A stretch of DNA of 7,613 nt from Phycisphaerales bacterium (GTDB taxonomy: Bacteria; Planctomycetota; Phycisphaerae; Tepidisphaerales; Tepidisphaeraceae), in the NCBI GenBank assembly GCA_028288775.1, contig JAQGHP010000306.1, positions 1 to 7,613 of the forward strand, read 5' to 3'. Shown here piece after piece: positions 1 through 4,274 of the stretch. The translations under genes and the position numbers were made by a program. The notes under the pieces are model-generated. The model searched no databases. It saw only the letters and a program-made list of their open reading frames with translations, and was not told the DNA's origin. Within the stretch, counting starts at the first letter, position 1. The number at the start of each line of letters is the position of its first letter.

Positions 1-237
1 GGGAAGGACGGACCCCTGGTGTACCAGTTGTCGCGCTAGCGGCACGGCTGGGTAGCTATGTCCGGAACGGATAAACGCTGAAAGCATCTAAGCGTGAAGC
101 CTATGCCAAGACGAGGGTTCCGTGGGGGCTTGTCCCCCGAGAGACCCCGGGAAGACCACCCGGTTGATAGGCCGGAGCTGTACAATGCGAAAGCATTTCA
201 GGTTACCGGTACTAACGGTCGACAGCTTGGCCACTTT
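1..237 (+). rRNA. 23S ribosomal RNA, 3' end (partial)
   Basis: This is the last part of domain VI of a large-subunit rRNA; the rest lies before the window. It matches the E. coli 23S 3' region in conserved blocks: GCTGAAAGCATCTAAGC near 78-94, TTGATAGGCCGG near 164-175 and CCGGTACTAA near 206-215. In E. coli the mature end lies about 24 nt after the GTACTAA block, which puts it near 237 here; the exact end cannot be read from sequence alone. The short proteins that can be translated across this stretch are not genes. The RNA is followed by a 5S gene in the same direction, the usual 23S-5S order. Confidence 0.97.
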
Positions 238-257
238 TACCGACCGCCGTCGGAGGA

Positions 258-288
258 AGTTGTCAGTTGCCAGTTGTCAGTTGCCAGT
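258..288 (+). repeat. Heptamer tandem repeat, AGTTGTC/AGTTGCC
   Basis: Four 7-bp units alternate exactly: AGTTGTC (258-264), AGTTGCC (265-271), AGTTGTC (272-278) and AGTTGCC (279-285), followed by a partial AGT. It can also be read as two perfect copies of a 14-bp unit. It lies in the 23S-5S spacer about 20 nt past the expected 23S end, so it is probably transcribed with the rRNA precursor and removed by processing. No inverted partner was seen in the spacer, unlike the two other heptamer arrays in this window. Confidence 0.9.
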
Positions 289-449
289 GAGGAGACTCAC
301 CGGTGACGACCAACCAGGCGACCAGCGACTTCCAAACGACGACGAAAGGGCGAGAGTGATCAAGGACCAGAATTGACGCAAGAAGGCGTCCGATGACGAT
401 CGCGGAAGCTCAATAAACCAGAAAACCTCATCATCATTTGCAACTAAGC

Positions 450-479
450 CCCCGCCGGAGCGGAAACGCCCCGGCGGGG
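450..479 (+). other. GAAA-capped hairpin just before 5S rRNA
   Basis: A 13-nt left arm (450-462, CCCCGCCGGAGCG) pairs with 467-479 (CGCCCCGGCGGGG) with a single A-C mismatch around a GAAA tetraloop (463-466). It ends four nucleotides before the 5S region. No U-run follows, so it does not look like a terminator. A long GC stem at this position suits an rRNA precursor processing site or a fold that insulates the 5S, but that role is inferred. Confidence 0.6.
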
Positions 480-482
480 AAT

Positions 483-591
483 CGTTGGTGGCCATACCGG
501 CGGGGTCACACCCGTTCCCATCCCGAACACGGCCGTTAAGCCCGCCGGGCCGATGATACTGCTTCAGCGGGAAAGTAGGTCACCGCCAGCG
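483..591 (+). rRNA. rrf: 5S ribosomal RNA
   Basis: The ends pair as helix I: GTTGGTGG (484-491) with CCGCCAGC (583-590), and C483 with G591 can extend it. Inside are the hallmark 5S blocks: CCCATCCCGAACACGG near 517-532, GTTAAGC near 535-541, the loop E segment GATGATACT near 552-560 and GGGAAAGTAGGTC near 569-581. The length of 107-109 nt is shorter than the roughly 120 nt of E. coli. Short 5S rRNAs of this size are a known feature of Planctomycetes, which supports the assignment of the source. The ends are inferred from pairing and may be off by one or two bases. Confidence 0.96.
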
Positions 592-598
592 TTAAACC

Positions 599-639
599 AA
601 AAACCCCCGGGTCTCGATAAGAGATCCCCGGGGGTTTTT
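599..639 (+). terminator. Rho-independent terminator of the rRNA operon, probably bidirectional
   Basis: AAAAACCCCCGGG (599-611) plus TCTC pairs with GAGA plus CCCCGGGGGTTTTT on the 3' side, with a small GATAA loop and a two-base bulge. A T-run (635-639) follows the GC stem on the plus strand. The matching A-run at 599-603 gives the same signal on the minus strand, so it could also stop transcripts coming from the epimerase/VOC side. It lies 8 nt after the 5S gene. Confidence 0.9.
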
Positions 640-711
640 GTTTGCGCTGGATTTTGGAATGAAGTGTTCTGGCTATAGTCGTTCAAACGGAGATTATGGG
701 CACTACTCACG

Positions 712-810
712 TCACAACTCAGTTAAGAACCCGAGCCCGTCGCGGTAAAAGCGCAGCGAGCGTTCAAGATCCTTGACGCCCAGCGTGATGAGGCTGATCC
801 GGGATTCCAT
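712..810 (-). pseudogene. VOC/glyoxalase family protein, N-terminal remnant
   Basis: An open frame of 32 codons starts at ATG 808-810 and stops at TGA 712-714. Its residues 11-28 read GVKDLERSLRFYRDGLGF, the hallmark first beta-alpha unit of vicinal oxygen chelate (glyoxalase/bleomycin-resistance) proteins; together with the preceding MESRISLITL it matches the usual start of that family. Intact members have about 120-140 residues, so roughly three quarters are missing. The likeness stops after LGFLT, and none of the three frames beyond it up to the rRNA terminator looks like VOC sequence. A good ribosome site (GGGAG, about 6 nt before ATG) survives. The start is 33 nt after the epimerase stop on the same strand, so the two were probably an operon. 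A functional 32-residue peptide is the less likely alternative. Confidence 0.75.
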
Positions 811-843
811 ATCTGCTCCCGTGAAATCGCACTTGCGCTATCA

Positions 844-1758
844 TCATGTCCCGGGGTTTTCCATTTTCCTCAATAGCTCCGCGACATACTCACGGACGCC
901 GTCGTGCCCTCGTCGCAGCGCCGCCGTGTTCCCATGGCGATTAAAGAATTCGACGGCTTTGCGCGTATCGAACTGGTTGCGGGGCCCGGCGCCTTTGCGG
1001 TCGATGATCGAGGCGGAAGAGCCGGAGATTTCCTTCGCGAATTCCGCGGCCTGTTGCCAGTACATGTAGCCGTCCACCAGGTTGTAGAACTGCCCGGCGA
1101 CCGCTTCATCGCCCACGGCCAGCGTCAGCGCGTCCGCCACGTCCTGCACGTGGGTGATCTTTCCGCCCTGGGGCGTGTCAATCGTGCCGCCTTTGCGCGC
1201 GGCGTCGATCAAATCGTACCACTGGGATCGGCGAAGGTCGGGGTCGATTCCGTAAACCGCCGCGGGCCGCCAGGCGCTGGTGTTCATGCCGTAGTGGGCG
1301 TGATACGCCTTGAGGTGCGGCTCGATCGAAGCCTTGTACGCGCCGTAGATCGAGCCGGGCCAGGTGGGGTGATTCTCGTCGAGTGATCGATCGGGCAATA
1401 TTTCCTGATACACCGCCACGGAGCTGACGAAGATAAACTGCCCCGCGCCCGCAAGGCGGGCCGCTTCGAGCAGCCGCAGGGAACCCATCACGTTCCGCTC
1501 GAAGTTCACCATCGGCGATCTTCGGAGCGCTTCCCAATCGGCCGCGTTATGAATCACCGCGTCCACGCCCGCGACCAGCCCGGCGAGGGCCTGCGGTTCT
1601 GCCTGATCGCCGACGCGCCATTCTTCGACGAACGGTTCGAGCCGATCGCGCCGGGAGGTTTCCCGGACGAGCGCGCGGACGGTATGGCCCGCGCCATGCA
1701 GCGCGCGGGCGGTGTAATTGCCGATGAAACCGGACGCGCCGGTGAGTGCGACGAGCAT
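844..1758 (-). CDS. NAD-dependent epimerase/dehydratase (extended SDR family)
   Basis: A 304-residue cytosolic oxidoreductase with a Rossmann fold that should bind NAD(P) and act on a nucleotide sugar or a related carbonyl/hydroxy substrate; the substrate cannot be read from the sequence. The dinucleotide motif TGASGFIG is at residues 6-13, a NAAD segment at 71-74, the strand with the catalytic serine (VSSVAVY) at 111-117, and the catalytic YxxxK as Y138-K142 (YGAYK). RPAAVYG (164-170) and the HVQDVADA segment (203-210) are typical of extended SDRs. The length is usual. I take ATG 1756-1758 as the start because the fold begins directly there; the frame stays open to 1848 but that extension runs into repeat DNA and has no family likeness. 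No Shine-Dalgarno precedes the chosen ATG; a TACAAT box (minus strand, 1765-1770) lies 6 nt upstream, so a leaderless transcript is possible. The VOC remnant follows 33 nt downstream. Confidence 0.93.
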   Translation of the reverse strand: MLVALTGASGFIGNYTARALHGAGHTVRALVRETSRRDRLEPFVEEWRVGDQAEPQALAGLVAGVDAVIHNAADWEALRRSPMVNFERNVMGSLRLLEAARLAGAGQFIFVSSVAVYQEILPDRSLDENHPTWPGSIYGAYKASIEPHLKAYHAHYGMNTSAWRPAAVYGIDPDLRRSQWYDLIDAARKGGTIDTPQGGKITHVQDVADALTLAVGDEAVAGQFYNLVDGYMYWQQAAEFAKEISGSSASIIDRKGAGPRNQFDTRKAVEFFNRHGNTAALRRGHDGVREYVAELLRKMENPGT

Positions 1759-1811
1759 GGGTGGATTGTATCGCGCGGATGCGGGAAGGGACGTGGGGAG
1801 TTTAACGGCGT

Positions 1812-1828
1812 GTTCGGCGGAGCCGAAC
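1812..1828. repeat. Small hairpin GTTCGGC-GGA-GCCGAAC
   Basis: A perfect 7-bp stem with a 3-nt loop, followed by CTACAAG. The downstream CTACA flank is shared with the hairpins at 1923-1947 and 5654-5673, so it may belong to the same group of small palindromic repeats. Confidence 0.65.
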
Positions 1829-1840
1829 CTACAAGACATT

Positions 1841-1916
1841 TGTGGCACAGCCGCCCTCGGCTGTGTCTTTGCTTTCCGCCTACGGCGGAATCACAGCCGG
1901 GGGCGGCTGTGCCACA
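1841..1916. repeat. Inverted pair of CACAGCCGCC repeats around a small hairpin
   Basis: The 25-nt arm 1841-1865 is the reverse complement of 1892-1916 with one mismatch. Each arm is itself nearly palindromic (CACAGCCG ... CGGCTGTG). The loop contains TTCCGCC-TAC-GGCGGAA (1874-1890), a perfect 7-bp hairpin. The structure is the typical form of a bacterial interspersed palindromic repeat. No coding function is seen. Confidence 0.85.
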
Positions 1917-1922
1917 TCAAAT

Positions 1923-1947
1923 CACAGTCGGGGCGGCTGTGCTACAT
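1923..1947. repeat. Third CACAGCCGCC-type repeat unit
   Basis: CACAGTCGGGGCGGCTGTGC followed by TACAT is a diverged direct copy of 1892-1916, starting 6 nt after it. It differs at a few positions and ends in CTACAT where the neighbour ends in CCACAT. With the pair before it this makes three units within about 107 nt. Confidence 0.8.
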
Positions 1948-1961
1948 ATTGCTTTCTTCGA

Positions 1962-1997
1962 CCGGAGTACCGGCCGAACGTCACGGAGTACCGTGAC
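1962..1997. repeat. Two hairpins sharing a GAGTAC loop
   Basis: Hairpin one is CCGG-AGTA-CCGG (1962-1973). Hairpin two is GTCACGG-AGTA-CCGTGAC (1980-1997). Both contain CGGAGTACCG, but the outer stem bases differ and stay paired in each copy. A third hairpin with GAGTAC at its tip lies far away at 5654-5673 on a different stem. Confidence 0.75.
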
Positions 1998-2016
1998 CAT
2001 GGGCGGGCCGCCCATG
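1998..2016. repeat. Hairpin CATGGGC-GGGCC-GCCCATG
   Basis: A perfect 7-bp stem that directly abuts the GTCACGG hairpin with no spacer, followed by CCAC. Three hairpins therefore stand side by side within 55 nt. No T-run follows on either strand, so a classic terminator is not supported. Confidence 0.7.
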
Positions 2017-2119
2017 CCACGGCAGAGGGGCGACCCATTCCCTTAATAAAGGCAGCGGGTACTCGACGCGAAAGAGAAACGACGGTCGAACCGGATTGCG
2101 TTACAGCGTAGTGCATTCG

Positions 2120-3343
2120 TCACGTCGCGGGCCGCAGATCCGCTTGCGGTGCGCATGCCTGTCCGTCCGTGCCGTGTTCTTCGCGCAACCTGGGGATGAT
2201 CGCGGCGAATTTCTCCACCACGTAGTCGATCTCTTCGATCGTCGTGAACCGGCCGAGGCTAAAGCGGATCGCGCAATGCGCTCGCGCTTCGCCCAGGCCC
2301 ATGGCCAGCAGGACGTGGCTTGCAGCGAGGCTGGCGCTCGTGCATGCCGAGCCAGAACTCACGGCGACGTCGTCGAGCGCGTTGAGCAGGGAAGTGCCGT
2401 CGACACCGGGGAATGACAAATTCGCGACGTGCGGCAGACGGTTCCTTTCGTCGCCGTTCACCGCGACCGGGTCGACTCGTTGCTTCAACGACGATTGCAA
2501 TCGATCCCGCAGCGCCGAAAGGCGGAGTCGCTCGTTGACCAGCTCGTGGGCGGCGATTTCGCACGCCATTCCCAGGCCCACGATCCCCGGCACGTTGAGC
2601 GTGCCGGAGCGGAAGCCGCGTTCATGTGCGCCGCCGTCGAAGAGGGGGGCCATCCGCACGCGCGGGTTTTTCTTGCGGACGTACAGCGCGCCAGCGCCCT
2701 TGGGACCGTACAACTTGTGCGCGGAAAGGCTCAGCAGGTCGATGCCATCCGCCTGTACGTCGATGGGCAATTTGCCGACGGCCTGCGTGGCGTCCGTGTG
2801 AAAGATGACGCCGCGTTCTTTGCAGACTGCACCGATCTCGCGGATCGGCTGGACGGTACCGACCTCGTTATTGGCGTACATGATGGAGACGAGGACCGTG
2901 TCAGGTCGGATGGCGTCGGCTACCTGCTTCGCGCTGACGCGCCCGCCGGCGTCCACCGGCAGAACCGTCACGTCCCACCCTTGCGTCGCCAGGCGTTTGA
3001 ACGGATCGAGCACGGCCTTGTGCTCGGTGGTCTGCGTGATGAAGTGCCGGCCCTTTTCCGCATACGCCTCGGCGACGCCCTTGATGGCGAGGTTGTTCCC
3101 TTCGGTCGCGCCGCTCGTCCAGATGATCTCGCGCGCGCCAAGACGTTCGTCCTGCTCGGCGTTGAGCAATGCGGCGACCTGGTTGCGGGCGTGAAGCACC
3201 GCCGCCTCGGCCTGCCGGCCGAAGGAGTGCGAGCGGCTCGCCGCGTTCCCGAAAACCTGCGTGAAGTACGGCGTCATCGCCTCGAAGACGCGCGGGTCAA
3301 CCGGCGTGGTGGCGTTGTAGTCGAGATAGATCGGCAGCTTCAT
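2120..3343 (-). CDS. iscS: Cysteine desulfurase, IscS/NifS type
   Basis: A 407-residue cytosolic PLP enzyme that converts cysteine to alanine and passes the sulfur, as an enzyme-bound persulfide, to Fe-S cluster assembly and tRNA thiolation. It follows E. coli IscS closely from the first residues (MKLPIYLDYNATTPVDPRVF). Visible key sites are TEHK with H108, the PLP-contacting D184 and Q187 (DATQ), the PLP lysine K210 in SAHKLYGPKG, and the sulfur-carrying C334 in SSGSACTSAS. ASRSH near 35-39 and RFSLGRFTT near 360-368 are also conserved. The last 18 residues do not resemble the E. coli tail that contacts IscU. An Rrf2 regulator lies 219 nt upstream on the same strand, the isc-type order, but no iscU or hscA is in the window. 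The ATG start at 3341-3343 is fixed by the alignment; a heptamer array begins 7 nt upstream and no Shine-Dalgarno is visible. Confidence 0.97.
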   Translation of the reverse strand: MKLPIYLDYNATTPVDPRVFEAMTPYFTQVFGNAASRSHSFGRQAEAAVLHARNQVAALLNAEQDERLGAREIIWTSGATEGNNLAIKGVAEAYAEKGRHFITQTTEHKAVLDPFKRLATQGWDVTVLPVDAGGRVSAKQVADAIRPDTVLVSIMYANNEVGTVQPIREIGAVCKERGVIFHTDATQAVGKLPIDVQADGIDLLSLSAHKLYGPKGAGALYVRKKNPRVRMAPLFDGGAHERGFRSGTLNVPGIVGLGMACEIAAHELVNERLRLSALRDRLQSSLKQRVDPVAVNGDERNRLPHVANLSFPGVDGTSLLNALDDVAVSSGSACTSASLAASHVLLAMGLGEARAHCAIRFSLGRFTTIEEIDYVVEKFAAIIPRLREEHGTDGQACAPQADLRPAT

Positions 3344-3350
3344 AACAGTA

Positions 3351-3378
3351 AGTGCAAAGTGCAGAATGCAGAGTGAAG
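3351..3378 (+). repeat. Heptamer array AGTGCAG type, left arm
   Basis: Four units on the plus strand: AGTGCAA (3351-3357), AGTGCAG (3358-3364), AATGCAG (3365-3371) and AGTGAAG (3372-3378). It begins 7 nt upstream of the iscS start codon, in the position where its ribosome site would be. It is the inverted partner of the array at 3533-3574. Confidence 0.88.
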
Positions 3379-3408
3379 ACTTCTGAGAACGACGCTTCTT
3401 TACGCCTG

Positions 3409-3491
3409 GTACGAGCGACAGCGAGGCCCCGGATCGCTTAGGAGAGAACGTCCCTTCCCGTCGAATCCGGGGCCTCGCTTTCAGCTCGTAC
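3409..3491. repeat. Large hairpin element between the regulator and iscS
   Basis: The arm 3409-3434 pairs with 3465-3491 over about 26 bp. The inner part CGAGGCCCCGGAT and the outer GTACGAGC pair perfectly; the only disturbance is GAC on one side against TGAA on the other between them. The loop is 30 nt (3435-3464). There is no adjoining T-run of note. The element is framed on both sides by inverted heptamer arrays, giving a nested symmetrical unit of about 224 bp (3351-3574). Confidence 0.88.
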
Positions 3492-3532
3492 TCGGCGTGA
3501 ATAAATCCGCTCGTGATTCGTCACTCGGCCTA

Positions 3533-3574
3533 CCGCACTCTGCACTCTGCATTCTGCACTCTTCACTCTGCATT
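3533..3574 (-). repeat. Heptamer array AGTGCAG type, right arm
   Basis: Read on the minus strand it has six units: AATGCAG, AGTGAAG, AGTGCAG, AATGCAG, AGTGCAG, AGTGCGG. More diverged units (AGTGACG, AATCACG) may continue toward 3512. The first two units overlap the end of the Rrf2 gene: its last residues Asn-Ala-Glu and its TGA stop are read from the repeat. Confidence 0.88.
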
Positions 3575-4048
3575 TACTTTCCCGACCATTTCCACCGGCA
3601 CGTCGATCCGGCGGCCGGGGAGGATGATGTCGGCGAGTTTTACATCGTGTAAAAAGCGGACGAGGCGGAAGTGCAGCGCCTGCAGCGGCGCCTGCACCGC
3701 GCACCGGCCGCTGACGCGGCAGTCGTCGGCCTCGTCCAAGGTTTCGTGCTCGCAGCCCTCGGCCTCGGAGGCGCATTCGATCAAGCGGACGGGGCCTTCC
3801 AAAGCCAGAATCAGTTCGTGCAGAGACACCGCTGCCGGGTCCACGGCCAGTTGATATCCGCCTTTGGTTCCGCGAAGGCTTCGCACCACATCGTGGTGTT
3901 GGAGTTCCTTGAGGATGTTCATGAGCAGCGCCGCCGGGAGGCTTCGGGCCTCCGCGATCTCGCGCGCCGATGCGGTGCGCCCCGGCCTTTCGGCCAGGTA
4001 CGCCAGCGCGATCAGCGCGTAATCGGTCTTTTTGCTCAGCGACAGCAT
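3563..4048 (-). CDS. Rrf2 family transcriptional regulator, IscR-like
   Basis: A 161-residue DNA-binding protein of the Rrf2 family, whose members often sense Fe-S status, nitric oxide or iron. The winged helix occupies about residues 1-68, opening with LSKKTDYALIAL, with a recognition-helix region about 28-50 and a GTKGGYQLA wing at 60-68. Four cysteines lie in the cluster-binding region: C92, C99, C110 and C116. E. coli IscR uses C92, C98 and C104, so a cluster is plausible though the spacing differs. I start at ATG 4046-4048 because the family begins there; the frame open to 4123 has no likeness. Being directly upstream of iscS, it probably controls sulfur and Fe-S supply and may repress itself. 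The Asn-Ala-Glu end and the TGA stop come from a heptamer repeat, so the original C-terminus may have been different. Confidence 0.92.
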   Translation of the reverse strand: MLSLSKKTDYALIALAYLAERPGRTASAREIAEARSLPAALLMNILKELQHHDVVRSLRGTKGGYQLAVDPAAVSLHELILALEGPVRLIECASEAEGCEHETLDEADDCRVSGRCAVQAPLQALHFRLVRFLHDVKLADIILPGRRIDVPVEMVGKVNAE

Positions 4049-4093
4049 GCCAAATCCCGCAAAGTCACCCAAATAACCGGCCCCGGAACATGG

Positions 4094-4123
4094 ATCATAC
4101 GACACGTTGCAAGGCAAATCCAA
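4094..4123 (-). promoter_or_regulatory. Candidate sigma-70-type promoter for the Rrf2 gene
   Basis: On the minus strand TTGGAT (4118-4123) and TATGAT (4094-4099) are separated by 18 nt, and TATGAT matches the -10 consensus at five of six bases. Transcription would begin about 40 nt upstream of the Rrf2 start codon. I could not identify an operator. Pattern only; similar boxes occur by chance. Confidence 0.4.
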
Positions 4124-4155
4124 GACGCGAGATGGAAGGCGGCGTCCGGTGAGAA

Positions 4156-4215
4156 GGGTTCAGGGTTCAGGGTTCAGGAAATACGAATTCCCGCCTTCTA
4201 CTGAACCCTGAACCC
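4156..4215. repeat. Inverted heptamer array GGGTTCA
   Basis: Three units of GGGTTCA on the plus strand (4156-4176, followed by GG) face two units of TGAACCC (4202-4208 and 4209-4215) across a spacer of about 25 nt. The arms can fold into a hairpin of about 16 bp. It lies in the divergent gap between the Rrf2 start and the DUF4105 start. Its design, inverted arrays of a 7-bp unit, is the same as at 3351-3574 although the unit sequence differs. Confidence 0.88.
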
Positions 4216-4257
4216 AGAACCGCCGCCCACGCCGCTTGACGCGGGGCGACAGGCCAC

Positions 4258-4273
4258 GGACGATTAGTCGTCC
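4258..4273 (+). other. Hairpin abutting the DUF4105 start codon
   Basis: GGACGA-TTAG-TCGTCC is a perfect 6-bp stem with a 4-nt loop that ends one base before the ATG at 4275. It takes the place where a Shine-Dalgarno would be expected. Whether it affects translation is unknown; chance is possible. Confidence 0.45.
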
Positions 4274-4274
4274 C

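Larger units (their letters stand above)
238..482 (+). other. 23S-5S internal transcribed spacer, no tRNA
   Basis: This 245-nt spacer holds the AGTTGTC/AGTTGCC heptamers at its start and a GAAA-capped hairpin at its end. I looked for a tRNA-like cloverleaf and a 3' CCA and saw neither. The middle part (about 290-445) is purine- and A-rich with no recognisable gene or repeat. Short open frames crossing it on both strands have no recognisable family and run into the rRNA genes, so I do not call them. Confidence 0.8.
1759..2119. other. Intergenic gap filled with palindromic repeats
   Basis: This 361-nt gap lies between the iscS stop and the epimerase start. From left to right it holds a GTTCGGC hairpin (1812-1828), three copies of a CACAGCCGCC-type unit (1841-1947), two hairpins with an AGTA loop (1962-1973 and 1980-1997) and a CATGGGC hairpin (1998-2016). 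The last 100 nt, next to iscS, show nothing recognisable. Frames open on both strands here end or start within the repeats and resemble no protein family. Confidence 0.8.

Noticed and set aside
238..482. tRNA gene in the 23S-5S spacer
   Set aside because: No cloverleaf, no GTTCRANNC T-loop in context and no CCA end were found.
94..495. Short open frames over the 23S end and spacer
   Set aside because: They overlap structural RNA on both strands and resemble no protein family.
904..2046. Plus-strand open frames of 160 and 165 codons
   Set aside because: The first and part of the second are antisense to the epimerase; the rest of the second is translated palindromic repeat.
2429..3376. Plus-strand open frame of 315 codons
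   Set aside because: Antisense to iscS, whose frame is certain; composition is that of a shadow.
3409..3491. Riboswitch or T-box leader for iscS
   Set aside because: It is one simple long hairpin framed by repeats, without the multi-helix core or conserved loop motifs of known riboswitches, and its symmetry suggests a palindromic repeat element.
3351..3574. CRISPR array or direct-repeat array
   Set aside because: The units are 7 bp, contiguous and without spacers, and the two arrays are inverted. No cas gene is present.
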